The notes beneath the pieces are model-generated. The model searched no databases. It saw nothing but the letters and a program-made list of their open reading frames with translations, and was not told where the DNA came from. This document shows, piece by piece, positions 25,911-41,640 of a DNA stretch of 64,000 nucleotides. The translations under genes were made by a program, and so were the position numbers. The stretch is from Maea johnstoni (lineage: Eukaryota > Annelida > Polychaeta > Spionida > Magelonidae): positions 36,196,533 to 36,260,532 of the forward strand of contig OZ012686.1 in the NCBI GenBank assembly GCA_963942565.1. Reading direction: 5' to 3'. Numbering within the stretch: position 1 is the stretch's first letter; every line of letters starts with the position of its first letter.

Positions 25911-26591
25911 TCCTAATTTAGGCAAATATGAGTTATCTAAATGCAATACTAATTGATTACTGGCAATTGGTACACTTAAGCTGCCCTTTAAGCTTGCCCC
26001 TTATGTTTCTGATATTAACTTGTACCAAAGTTGGGCTGAACCTCCACATAAAGGAATACACAAGTGTGTGCAGTGAAACTTTTTAAATGTGAATACTGTT
26101 AGGTTGATTGAGAAATGTTCACATAAGGTGTTCACATCCCAGAGGTATTTCACATTTTAACGATATAGAGGGATTTTACGACAGTAGATGTTTCCTTCCA
26201 AGTGTCCTTAACAATTTGTGGTTTTCACTGAATTTTTAATCAATTAATCACAGTGACTAAAAAAGAAAAGATGTTAGTTTTTATCGAGTCATCTTTTTAC
26301 TGTTTAAGAATGTCCCATGTTTTGTGTTGTGACAATGATGAGGGTAGTAGCTTACAAACAGAGCGAGTATTTAACACATCAGTCATCAGAGTGTACTGGT
26401 GGTCTGATAGATATACATCTAGTTCTTATATGGCACTAACATCAATGGGAACAAGAACCCTCCATTGGAAATAATACTGTAATATGTGTAAACATGGGAG
26501 ATCTGCTGGATAAATCTGAGGATAAATTAGGTTTTATTTTGTTATCTCCTCCACACTGATGTGTGGAATAAGCTGTATATACTGAATTTGG

Positions 26592-26593
<2 letters not shown>

Positions 26594-26657
<64 letters not shown>

Positions 26658-26662
26658 CACAG

Positions 26663-26699
<37 letters not shown>

Positions 26700-26771
26700 A
26701 TGTCGCCTCTAGAAGTTGTTCGAGACCCATAAAGTCAGGTAGGCAGTGATGAGAGAGAGGGAGAGGGGGGG

Positions 26772-26815
<44 letters not shown>

Positions 26816-26817
26816 CT
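26594..26817. repeat. (GA)n microsatellites within a short duplication
   Basis: Two GA tracts (26594-26697 and 26750-26812), interrupted by a G run at 26765-26774. The sequence after each tract is the same: GTTCGAGACCC, AGTCAGGTAGGCAGTGATGA at 26717-26755 and again at 26818-26850. So the GA tract plus about 45 bp of unique sequence has been duplicated. Confidence 0.93.
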
Positions 26818-27239
26818 GTTCGAGACCCTAGTCAGGTAGGCAGTGATGAGAGAGAATAGCTGAGAGCGAGGAGAGAGAAAGACACTGTACCTGTAGCAGC
26901 GGCTGTGGCTGCGGTTGTTGTGCTGTTTTTATGTATGCCATTGTGTGATCAATGGAAGACATACACAGATGGTTAATGCAGCACGAGAAGGGTTGACCCG
27001 ATGATGAACAGGGGCCTCACCTACATCACAGCTGGTCCCTTGAGACAGGCGAGAGAGAGCGAAAGGGAGAGCGAGATGGGAAGATAGAGGTCCTGAGATA
27101 CATATCCTCCACCCCAGGCTACTACGACCAACACAACTACCGACCAGCTTCACCAAGAACAGGCAGCAACCACACAAGCACACTAGCGGTTTATTTTTTC
27201 TGGATGGCAATCTTTGCGCTGCGTTTGACAGTTGTGTGT

Positions 27240-27499
27240 TTTAACGCACAGAGGGAACTCTTCGGGACGTGGCTGACAATAGCCGGCCTGTCATTCAGGG
27301 TATAGTACGCTGATCCCCTACAGACCCGGCGTCGGCGGCTGAGCTAGCTGACTGGCTGGTAACTGGCTGCGAGCGCGAGGCTAGACTAGTAGGAGATCAG
27401 TTCAAGGAGGGTATGGATTCGTGAAGAGGAGGCTGAAGAGGAAGAGGAGTTCGAAATAATAGAAAGACGATGAGAAAGATAAGTGGCAGTGCTGAACAG
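27240..27499 (+). other. Candidate first exon with short coding start
   Basis: This patch is clearly richer in GC and CpG than its surroundings. It contains CGGGACGTGGCTGAC, GACCCGGCGTCGGCGGCTG and GAGCGCGAGGC, then a purine-rich leader. An ATG at 27470 has A at -3 and is followed by ten codons reading MRKISGSAEQ. The sequence then reads CAG|GTAGGA, a good splice donor with the cut after 27499. This is what a 5' exon with a promoter just upstream could look like, with the following intron filling much of the window. No TATA box or downstream exon is identified. It is a hypothesis from composition and one splice-like site. Confidence 0.3.
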
Positions 27500-30324
27500 G
27501 TAGGATGAATACAATGAAATTGCAAACGCAAAACAAACACTAACGGTTAAGTCATTTTGAAAGTATGAGAAGGCTAAATTTTACAACCTTGATTTTCTGT
27601 GATAGTGGTTACAATGCATGTGTACAGAGCTCACATATTTCATAGTTCAACGAGATCACATGTACATGTATGATCACTCATACATGAACAACAAAGTAAA
27701 CACGTTGAACAACAATATTTAAGATCTTTAAGAATGTATGTTGCATGTATAATTTAGAACTAACTCATCTCAAACTAAACTCCATAGAGATGGAAAACAA
27801 AAATGTTGTTTCTGAAAAAAAGTCTCATTGCCTCCCATTTGTCTCAGGTGCAATTAGGGTAACACAGGGATACTTTATGAATGCAGAAACTTTAGAGTGA
27901 AATATTTGATTGCAAGGTTCAGTTCTTATAGGAAGTGTTCCCAAGTGTTTTATGTGTATTGCTAATGCAGATAAAGGATGTTAGGGAATGACATACCTTC
28001 TTTATATGCAAAATGCCTCTAATCTGATACTTTTTCTGCAGAAAACATACCTACTTATTAAATTGTAAACCATTTTTTGGAATAATGCATTTGCACTCTA
28101 CTTGTTATTACCTGCTCATTACTCTATGGTCTAGCTATCAAGGTGCATTACATATCAAGCTTTAGAAAATGTCTTGTTCTACATATTTGATTGAAATAAT
28201 ATATTTCAAACAGTGCAGGATATGTTTCTTATTTGGTTTGAACTTTTAAAAAAAGCAAATATAAAAATCAGTTGAGATTTCAGTTTTACAAATATTTAGT
28301 ATTAGTTGATCAATAACTGCATGGTAATTTATACATCCACACACATGTTTATGTCATTGCAATGGAATTGGTAGGAAGTCTGTTGAAGTAGCATGTGGTA
28401 ATGCTGAAGCAGGTCACATTGAGGGGTGGACTTTGATATGAGGATAAGTTTAGGGAAGGGCCCAGTTCCAATGCAGACCCTGTAAACACTTAAATTGTTC
28501 AAACTCAGACCAGTACAGGAGGGATTAAAGTTTGCATGGGTTTCAATGGTATGACCAGCAATATCAAAAGAGTGGCTTCCTAATTTGAATAGTATCACAT
28601 TTGGTTATTTATGTCAGCATCCCATTGGCTCATCACTGACACTGGTCCTCTTCAGTGCACCAAGTTATCAGACCCCCAGCCATCACTAATGCTCATATTA
28701 AATTCTGAGAAATTATGGCTCTCCAATCCATGGCAGTTGAAATTCCATGACACAAGGAGTATCGTGTCAACTCAACTGCAATCTCTGCCACTAATTTTTG
28801 AAGAATTATTTCATATTACATGCCTGTTAAACAATCACTTCCCAAACACTGAATCTCTCAATTAGTCCGACTAGTTTGGCAACATTAGATACAAATCTTT
28901 GATAGCTGTACCAAAACTCTATTACATTTAGATAAGTTTGTTTTCCAATTAGAAATTGATAGGTATGTCTAATTGATATAATTGCGTTTTTGTAAATTCT
29001 ACTTCTAAACATTTCAGTTGTATTGAGAAATCAAATTAATCTCATTAGTGTCTTTTACCAATCAATGCCTCAGAGTTTTTATGAGCTAAGCAGTTTCCTA
29101 GAAAGCCAGTTTCCCAAGTCAGGCTTTCAAATGATACTTCTTGATAATTATGGCACTGTGTTATGATAATCACCAGTGGGCAACAAACAAATTATATAAC
29201 TCCTCCCCCCCCCCCCCCTCTCCTTGTGGCTACCTAAATAAACATATATATCTGAAGACTTTAGAACTGTCTTTGGGGCATGTAGAGCTCTTTAACAATT
29301 TTTTTCTTTTGGGGGGGGGGGGGGGGGGTTGAGGGAGGGCTCTGAGGTGTGTTCTAACAGGCATATGGTCTTCTTAAACAAGTGGTCTGTTGAGAAGGGC
29401 TTAATAGATACATTATGAACACTGCAACTTTTACTAAGCTGCATATTCTACACATTGTAAGCAGTTTCCACTAAATATGAAATAACACATACTTGAACAC
29501 CAAGCTGTCTTTTATCATAGTATCGTATGGAGAAGGAGTGTGGGGGGGGGGTTAATGGGTTGTTGTTTACTTGATGATTTGCTTCAACATGTGACTTCTG
29601 TTGGTTTTCGCAGGAGGACAGGATCGGGCTGGGGACTGGGTCGACCCAGAGCCCTATGCATGTCAGTCTGACTGAGATAAGCAACTGCTGGTCTAAGGTC
29701 AGGAGACTGGTCATATTTCAGCCTCTTTTACATTTTACCAATGCGGGTTTAGTGCCTGCAAGGAAATGGGTGGGATATTATCATGTACTTTATAACCGTA
29801 AATGCCACTAAAAAGCTTGCTTTTGATGAGAGAGGTCAGGATGGAGCACAGAATTGGGATTCATAATTTAATGATTTTTAGACTTAGATCTTATAATAAG
29901 ATATTATTTTCCATTAAAGCAAATGATTTCATTACTTATTACATAAGGCCCGTGATGAACAATCTGTATTTGTGAGTAAGTGCAAACCTTAGCAAAAAGA
30001 AAATCAATTTTAACCTCCTCTATTTTTCCCATCATGTGAATGGTATATAAGGAAACTTGATAAGTTTTGGGAACTTCCCACAGGAAAAGATTTCATAGGA
30101 AATTATAGCCCAGATTCCTAGAAAAGCACATTCTCTGGATGAAATTTGATAATCCTTAGGATAAGGGTCAGCTAAGTTGCAAATTCAGATTTGATACATG
30201 ACGTAGTACAGTCAAGATCTCTAGACATGGAAATTTTATGAATCCCTTGGGCATCGGTTACTTTAATGACAACTTCTGACTTCATAGTAAGGTTATAATA
30301 TGGAACTTGTTTTTCACCACCTTT
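27500..30324. other. Unassigned sequence; paired C and G runs
   Basis: AT-rich unique DNA with no supported gene. A run of 14 C lies at 29205-29218 and a run of 18 G at 29311-29328. They are complementary and about 90 bp apart. Confidence 0.45.
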
Positions 30325-30445
30325 TCCACCATTTAAGGCTTACCAATGATTAGCCAGTAATTGATACCACAACAAAATTGGAGGTAATGGGAAAAACCAC
30401 CTACTAACCCCAAGTCACTGGCAACATTCTCACATGCTATAAAAA
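30325..30445 (-). mobile_element. SINE 3' fragment beside an ATT tract
   Basis: Contains CCTACTAACCCCAAGTCACTGG, split here as CCTACTAACCCC and AAGTCACTGGCAACATTCTC, then ACATGCTAT. It matches the minus-strand SINE body at 5210-5255, with ATTAGCCAGTAATTG further left. The tRNA-like head is absent; the sequence passes directly into an ATT microsatellite. Confidence 0.6.
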
Positions 30446-30453
30446 AGAAATAA

Positions 30454-30498
30454 AGATTATTATTATTATCTTTATTATTATTATTATTATTTTCATTA

Positions 30499-30556
<58 letters not shown>

Positions 30557-30620
30557 CATTATTGTTTTATTATATTTTTATTATTGTTATTATTATTATT
30601 ATCATTATCATTATTAATAT
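30454..30620. repeat. (ATT)n microsatellite
   Basis: About 165 bp of TTA/ATT repeats with scattered ATC and GTT variants. Confidence 0.95.
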
Positions 30621-30760
30621 AAAATAGTCGACCCTTAACCTTGTGCAGAGGTGAGGAAATGACTAGCTAGTATATAATGTGCTAAAAATCACCCTACCAT
30701 AAGGACAGCCCCTTCTATACATAAGGTATATGTGAGAAAATGAGATTGTACAGGTATGCG

Positions 30761-30800
30761 TTGTTGTTGTTGTTGTTGTTGGTGTTGGTGGAAGTGGTGG
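30761..30800. repeat. (GTT)n short triplet repeat
   Basis: A GTT run followed by GGT/GTG triplets; the minus strand reads as a threonine-rich artefact. Confidence 0.85.
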
Positions 30801-31044
30801 TGATAATGTTGGTATTAGGCCAGGTGCATTTATCAGTCTGCCTGGCCACCAGTACAGCTGGCTATATAGATAGCATGGGTCTTGTCGTCCAACCAACGCT
30901 CATATATTAATAGACACTAGATAAACTCAACTTTATTAAATCACCTGTCAAGGTAGAGAGAATTGTTATAAATTAATTACACACGTGATGTCCACCCACA
31001 AGGCCTCTCAGGTATTTTATGATATTTGGGGAGTGCACTAATGA

Positions 31045-31216
31045 TTAACCTATTCATTCCTGTAGGGTCCAGACATGTGGGGACTATTTTGTTGAACAAA
31101 TTGACTAGGGTAATTTTAGAATTCATTAGAGGAGAAATGTTGATCAGAACCTGAACAACAATTCCCCTTTAAAATATTTTGTGAATTTATTTTCAATTTC
31201 ATATTTTGATGGGTTC
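31045..31216 (+). mobile_element. TTAA-type MITE family B copy
   Basis: Starts TTAACCTATTCATTCCTG. It shares GGACTATTTTG, GAGGAGAAATGTTGAT and AAAATATTTTGTGAATT with the 60385-60597 element. The right end is eroded near GATGGGTT. Confidence 0.6.
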
Positions 31217-31639
31217 CATATAATAACCTGACAAACCCCTTCATTCTACCTGATATTCACCTATAAGTCAATCCCTCCCCCTCCTGCCAGTATGTGAAAC
31301 AATTATTGTTTGGCATATCATACAGACAGACGAGTGAATGTCAATATAAAGGTGTGATTTATTCCCAAATGTGTCTCGTATTTCCCCTCACCTGTCTTCT
31401 GGTGGAAGCATAGTAAACTGGTGTTCTCACTGAATACCTACAGCTTGAACATGACAGCTTAATTGGACGCTAGTTTAGTGACAGTGACAGGTAGCTTAGC
31501 TAAAGACGTTCCCCTAGGCCAGGTAGCTGCATTGTGTCTGTCTGCAGCGGAACACATGTATCTTTTCATCCCCCAGGTGAATTGCTGGATTGACCTGAAC
31601 TCAGGTGAGATATCAGGGGAAGCCCCGCTGGGAGGGTGC

Positions 31640-32090
31640 TGTGCCTAATGAGAAATGAGTGGCATAGTTCCCCCTTTCGCCCATAAAAACCAGTGGGCTG
31701 AACCGAGCACCCTGCCGAAATGGCAGCCTCTCCCGCCTGAGCTCTGGGCTGGGTACTAGTTGGGAGAATTCAATTAGGATTTTATTGAAGCTTTAACTAG
31801 GGCTTTGAGTGTAATTGAGCTATCAATTAGAAGTTCTCCTCGAGTGGAAGTACCATGAGAGGCAGTCATGCTGAACGGAGGAGTTTTATTGCTTAACTCT
31901 TGCCTCTCACCACTCTCACGGCCAACTTGTGAAAAAATGCTTGTTATCAATTAATAAATTAGACTTCAGTGGGAGCGTAATGACAGCCCGGGGCAGGCTG
32001 CCTCTCTGGTTTGTTTCTTGCATCAATAATGACACTCATCAAGTCATTTGCTCTATTTGATTGCCCCAAATAGAACTAGGCAATCTTAAG
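31640..32090. promoter_or_regulatory. Candidate enhancer-like element
   Basis: A repeat-free block. A GC-rich part (CCGAGCACCCTGCCGAAATG, CTCTCCCGCCTGAG) is followed by a dense set of homeodomain-core sites: CAATTAGG, GTAATTGAG, TCAATTAG and TCAATTAATAAATTAG, spread over about 200 bp. Homeodomain proteins bind ATTA/TAAT cores. Their clustering in otherwise non-repetitive DNA is suggestive, but the motif is common in AT-rich sequence. Conservation in a related species would decide it. Confidence 0.28.
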
Positions 32091-32157
32091 TGTTATTATT
32101 GATGCTATTATTTCAGCTGTGATTGATGTCATTAAAGATATTGTAATCATAACTAAC

Positions 32158-32170
32158 TATTAATGTATTA

Positions 32171-32223
<53 letters not shown>

Positions 32224-32244
32224 ATTATTATAATTATTATTATC

Positions 32245-32282
<38 letters not shown>

Positions 32283-32338
32283 TATCAGTATCTTTTTTAT
32301 CATTGTACTTATTATATTCATCATTATTATTATTATTA

Positions 32339-32390
<52 letters not shown>

Positions 32391-32440
32391 CATTATTATT
32401 ATCATCATTATTATTAGAATTATTAGTATTATTGGGTTTA
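32158..32440. repeat. (ATT)n/(ATC)n microsatellite
   Basis: About 280 bp of ATT triplets with interspersed ATC. The asparagine, isoleucine and tyrosine runs in the translated frames come from it. Confidence 0.96.
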
Positions 32441-35270
32441 GTATTATTACCATCATAACTATTAGCATCATATTGCATTAGTTCACTTCATACTAGGTAT
32501 TTTAAAAAGGTTGAAGACCTAATCCATGCTGAGCTGTCCTTCCAATGGACTTCTCATGGTTTATCAACAGTGTTGTAAATTATGATGTAATAGAATTTCT
32601 TCTTCCTGACCTTGTAAGGTGAGATGAAGTAGATCCATTTCATCCATAGGGTATGCAACAATGATACCATTAGACCTATTGTTATAGATTGTAGCAAGTT
32701 GCCTTTGCCATTATGAGTCACTAGAAATCCGAGACAAGCTGCTTAGTAGTTTAGTACATCATCTCTGCCGGCTGAGCATAACTCCATTATGATGATGATT
32801 CACATTGCTAGAGATCTCACACGACACTGTGGTGACTCTTCTTATCTTGCCCACAACACAGACACCCCCTCCCCCTCTCTGTCTCGTCCTTACTCCGGTA
32901 GATGAGCATTGTATCCTGGGGCAAGGAGAATAACCATATTGAGTTGACACGAAGTGAAAGATAGGCTTTAGATGTGAAAGTTATGACAAATTACTTTAAA
33001 AGAATCAATCCCTGAAAAAAATGGGTACTTTAAGAATGTGTCACATTGAAACGCTATTAATGGACAATGCATATTCTATCAATTGCAAAGTCAAAAATGG
33101 TGGATAAATAACTACTTTAAAAGGGGGTCCTGACTATGATATGTAAAGGAAAATTGATAAACTATTTTCATTGTTTGGCTAATTGGGAATAATAAATTTG
33201 CTTATACATTTTGACTTTGAATTCTTGAATAAGATTGGTTGGTCTTGTTTTATTATTTCATTAAATTGCTTAAAAACCTTATATCAAAAGTAAAAAAGTA
33301 TATGAAAGTCTTTCAATTTTTTTTTCATTTTCATGATTGGGAATATTGCCTCTTTTTCCAACAGGGAGAGTAAGCCAATCTGGAGAACACCTTATCATTA
33401 CCTAAGGCCTAAGCAGCAGGGTCGCTGGAGCTCCCTCTGACTAACCCCAGTGCACTTGGATCTGTGACAATCCTATTGTTATGAGTCATGTGACTTGAGA
33501 CAAAGCTGATTAGAGATTAAACCAATGGAGGAGATTCCTTGATACCATATGGTGCAATAAACTAGGTAAACTTAAGCAATGTGTTTTATGGTTGTATTGT
33601 GTGGTGGCAAATTGGCTAGGAGGGAAAGATGGGGAATTTTGAAACCTCTCGGTAATGAAACAATTGTATATGCTTAATCAAATTAATTGTATTCATATTT
33701 GAACAAGCTTATGAAATTTGAAAAGCTGCAGTGTTGAATAAATCCACTGCATTAGTACCATAATGCAGATTCATTTCAATTTCCGAGTGATTTTTCGAAG
33801 ATTTCAATCATCTGAAAAAAAATTCCATATGTTTCTTTTGCAAGTGAAATCAGGTATCATAGAAAGAAAATAGTACCTAATAAGTGAATTTTGTTTGGGG
33901 CAAGTACATTTTTTGTTTTGGTAGCTAAAACAGGGATCTGTCTGCCAAATAAGGAATGCAGATTTCAAAATATATATATTGGCCTCTCAGTGATGTTAAT
34001 GCTAGGCATTTTAGTTCAGTTCTCTCTGGGCAAGTAAAAACTGTGGTCAACTTGACCAAGGTGCATATGGCAGTTGCGTCATTAAAAGTACATATGTATA
34101 TGTGTCCTTGAATTTGGTACCGAGGGCAGTTCTAGATTAGACTCATATTTGTGTGTAATACGATAGGGCAGAGGCAGGAACTAGGGGATACAGAGGATAT
34201 CCTGATCTTGAGTATCCTGACATGGGCACAGGCAGGTATTATCTAGCTGTGGTGGGGCATGCTGTCCACCCTACAACATACACTGCCCCGCTTATAGACA
34301 AGAACACCCTGGCTGGGACGGGGAGGGGTTGAGCTGGGAAAATTTCATGGGGGGGGGGGGGGGGGGGGATTTCTTGACAGGTTCCAGGTAAGACATGTCC
34401 ACTAGGCATAAATATTGTATCATGTATCACCCTAATGCAAACACTTGCCTGCAGGTACAGATGCAGGATTTCATGAAAGGGGGTACTTTTTTTAGAGGTG
34501 CACTTTGGGGCATTTCTTATTCAAATAAGTTATGGTTGATGTTTCTGTTTTATTTTTAGGGTAGTTATTTAGTTATTATGATAATTTGGATGATAACCCT
34601 GTCATGTAGTTCCTCTAACCTTACTTTCACATGTTAACCTTGGCCTTTTATCAAAAAATATAACATTACGGTCAGCTTTTAAAAATCTTAACCTTTTTAT
34701 ACTCCAGTCAGAGATCAGTATTTCTACATGCCAATTCAAAGAGCACACCAGGTGAATCTTGAATTGTTTTGTATTTGTTCCAATATATTGACCTTGATTG
34801 TCCCCACTAGGGATGTCAAGGGTTGCAGAAGGGTGAGATGCATAATACACTACTTCCTGTATTTCCAGATGGAATGATCCCTATAGATATGTGATGTAAT
34901 CTCTGCTAGACATCTTTCTCAGTCTCGCAATTCAATTCCCGGCCTACTTGAACATCTGTATCGTACATGATGGATCACCAATCTTTAAGAGGAATTTATT
35001 CAAAAAAATCCTGAAGGCTTTCTCTTCAAGGAAATTAACATCTGACTAAATACCACAGGTGCAGTGCTTTACTTGAACACCATCATGAGAATTTTATGAT
35101 TAGGATATTAGACATCAATTATGTTGCTAAACATTTCTAACTTAGTGTGTGGAAAGTATGGGTAATTATAGAAGGTATTGTTATAGGGATTGGCAACCTT
35201 GAAAATTTGCGATACAATAAAATACCAATATTTCCTTAACGATATGATACCTTACAATATCTTAGCTTAG
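32441..35270. other. Unassigned non-coding sequence
   Basis: AT-rich unique DNA. It contains a run of 20 G at 34349-34368. No gene or named repeat is supported. Confidence 0.45.
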
Positions 35271-35582
35271 GTCTCTGTAGATGTTTCCCATCATGCGGCC
35301 AGCTTTTTAGTTTATCAGAGACATCTGTAGGTCGTGCTGAACCTATAGTGAGCTCAGTGACTTATCATAGACATCTACAAGTGTTACTAAAAGGCAAGCA
35401 AGCTCTAACTTATCATAAGCATCTGTAGGTGTTACTAAAAAGGCAAGCAAGCTCTAACTTATCATAAGCATCTGTAGGTGTTACTAAAAAGGCAAGCAAG
35501 CTCTAACTTATCATAAGCATCTGTAGGTGTTACTAAAAAGGCAAGCAAGCTCTAACTTATCATAAGCATCTGTAGGTGTTAG
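35271..35582. repeat. 49-bp minisatellite
   Basis: AGCTCTAACTTATCATAAGC starts at 35401, 35450, 35499 and 35548, with CATCTGTAGGTGTTACTAAA between. The copies are practically identical. To the left (35271-35400) are two or three diverged units (TTTATCAGAGACATCTGTAG, CTTATCATAGACATCTAC), so the array grew from an older degenerate repeat. Confidence 0.93.
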
Positions 35583-35770
35583 TTTGCGTGTGGCAGCCGT
35601 CGGGAAGGCTCGCCCCGTTTTGTGTGTTAAGGGGTCAGGTATTGTCTAGCCTTTTACCTGTAGGGATGGCTGATTACCCCAGCAGACAGGCCAACCCTTG
35701 TACTGTCTCACCCAGTGCTAACCTATAGAAACCCTGGCTAAAAATAGACTCCAAGCCTACAGCCCATTGT

Positions 35771-36120
35771 CAGGCTTTGAATTAACTTTATAGTGCATAA
35801 ATCATAATACATGTAGGACCAAAGCATTGCAAATTAATTACATCATCCCAGGCATTATATCTCAGATATATTTCAGTTGCATTCATCTATATGTCCATAA
35901 TCGTAATAAGTCATAGATTCCCAGATGAATCCCTACCTTCTGTTTCAGGCTTTTTTATTAACACTATAGTGCACAAACTATAATACGAACACAGTATTGC
36001 AAATTAATTACATCACTCTAGGTATTGTATCTCAGATATATTTCAATTAAACTTATCTATATATCAATATTCATAACAAGTTAAAGACTCTCAGATATGA
36101 ATCCCTACATTCTCTTTCAG
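35771..36120. repeat. Tandem duplication, period 175 bp
   Basis: Both halves contain TATAGTGCA, ATTGCAAATTAATTACATCA, ATCTCAGATATATTTCA and GAATCCCTAC, ending in TTTCAG. The junction is near 35946. The copies are moderately diverged. Confidence 0.88.
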
Positions 36121-36395
36121 TGAATCAAAGTTCAGCGTAATTGAACACTTCAGTGGGAAGGTCTTTTTTAAATGTGCGAAGCACTCTTTTACCCATGCAA
36201 GCATTGAATTCCGGCACCACATAGTTATTTGGGGTGAAAGAGATGTGAATGATTATTGAGGTAAATGAAGCATCGGGGATTTTTTGCCTTGCCTTTTATT
36301 AGCGCCTGAATCGCAGCGCGGAGGCGAGTTTGCATATTTGCAGAAAAATAAAGAGGCGATCATGCAGGTATGTGAAGAAGTGATATTTGCGGTCT

Positions 36396-36409
36396 GTTGC
36401 CATGGAGAC
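36396..36409. promoter_or_regulatory. RFX X-box-like motif
   Basis: GTTGCCATGGAGAC fits the X-box layout (GTTGCC, AT, GGYAAC) except in the right half. The surroundings (36280-36440) are repeat-free and GC-richer, with GTTTGCATATTTGC nearby. RFX factors bind such sites in animals; occupancy here is unknown. Confidence 0.3.
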
Positions 36410-36687
36410 CGGCACCCATTGTTCTCGCTAGAGCAGGTATCTGGTTCAGTATGTCCTATAGACCATTGTCATAAAACTGTGACAAATTCAATAAAAAAAA
36501 TACCCAGGAGAAAAAAAACGCTCTTTAGTTCTACGTGACTGGCTCCTCAGCTTAAGGCCCGGTGACATGACAAGAGTTGTCATAGTAAAGCTGAGCATTA
36601 ATTAACTTGGACCTTGTCTGGAAGGCATTCCATTACAGACCTAGACAGTGATGACGTTGTTCTTATGATGAGTGATATTTGATGCAC

Positions 36688-36875
36688 TTAATCCTTCAAT
36701 GTTGAGGCTACTTTTGTCTAAAGCACAAGAGCGCACTGATTTTGAAAACAATTCAAACCTTGCCCTGTTGGTATTCATGGGATAGCTCTTGTGAGCACTC
36801 TCAGATGAGTACCTATGTGCCAGGGTTGCATCATTTTGTATTGGCCAAATTAGCCACCAGCAGCATAAGGCTTAA
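36688..36875 (+). mobile_element. TTAACCCTT MITE family A, copy 4
   Basis: TTAATCCTTCAATGTTGAGG at the left, with the family words GGTATTCATGGGATAGCTC, CTCAGATGAGTACC and AAATTAGCCACCAGCAGCAT inside, and CTTAAG at the right. It is shorter than the other copies through internal gaps. Confidence 0.78.
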
Positions 36876-40838
<3,963 letters not shown>

Positions 40839-41275
40839 AGCCTAGATTTCTAGGCTGTCATATGTAATTTTCTATTGTGTTTTTCTGTTACCAGAACTAA
40901 ATATTCTAGGTGGCCATAGTAGTCAATTTAGTTTAACACTCATCTCACCAGGATTACGTTTGAATAAGACACTAAAACCTCAAGAGATCAGAGGATCAGG
41001 TGGTGCCATCTATCTGCCATACCTGGTACTACACCACACTGCTTGGTCATCACAGGAGGGGATGTCAACTTTTTAGGGACTAGAAACTTAATCTTGGTTA
41101 TTGGTAGCCTGCCTCCCAGGCCATAGTTAAATGTTATAATCCATTGTGGATAGATGGCACTGCAGTATACTTGGAGGTCAGATGGATATTCCCATTACAA
41201 CCCCCTCATGTGGCAATCGTGTGAACTAAATGGCCAACAGTAGGCCACAAGTACCTATGTACCCTCACCATGCCT
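40839..41275 (+). repeat. Dispersed repeat with hairpin-like start
   Basis: Begins with AGCCTAGATTTCTAGGCT, a short hairpin. The part 40870-41080 matches 50090-50270 (CATCTCACCAGG, GATCAGGTGGTGCCATCTAT, TGGTACTACACCACAC, TTTTTAGGGACT). The part 41095-41270 matches 62166-62400 in inverse orientation (GTGGATAGATGGCACTG, AACTAAATGGCCAACAG, TAGGCCACAAGTA). So two halves of one element are found separately elsewhere. Its class is unknown and it has no coding capacity. Confidence 0.7.
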
Positions 41276-41334
41276 TAGTGGTAAAAGTGGTCAGTAAGCC
41301 TGCCCACTGCATAAAAAAGCTGTGAAATGGGGTA

Positions 41335-41640
41335 TTTAAGTGGTACCACTGTCAGAGTCAGTCCCACTGTCTAACGTAGTGGTAAGACCACTGTTTCCTG
41401 CAGTGGAGCAACTGTTTCTTACAGTTGGGCCACTGTTTCTTACAGTGGGGCCACTGTTTCTTACAGTGGGGCCACTGTTTCTTACAGTGGGACCACTACA
41501 TAAACCCATATGTGACTTGAAAAAAATCCACATATATCAGAAACCACTATAATGGGGCTTTCAAAACTTAGTTTATCTTAGGACCACTTTTTCTTGCAGT
41601 GGGGCCACTGCTGATTACAGTGGGGCCACTAAATAAACCC
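41335..41640. repeat. CAGTGG/CCACTG dyad array, left block
   Basis: Five 21-bp units (about 41388-41493), each a small hairpin of the type CCACTGTTTCTTACAGTGG. Further isolated CAGTGG and CCACTG words lie on both sides (GTGGTACCACTG at 41340; CAGTGGGGCCACTG at 41598 and following). Almost every word has its reverse complement within 25 bases. Confidence 0.9.

Noticed and set aside
32113-32478. Asparagine-rich and isoleucine-rich frames of 100-120 codons
   Set aside because: Products of ATT/ATC triplet repeats, as also at 43107-43463 and 61598-62010.
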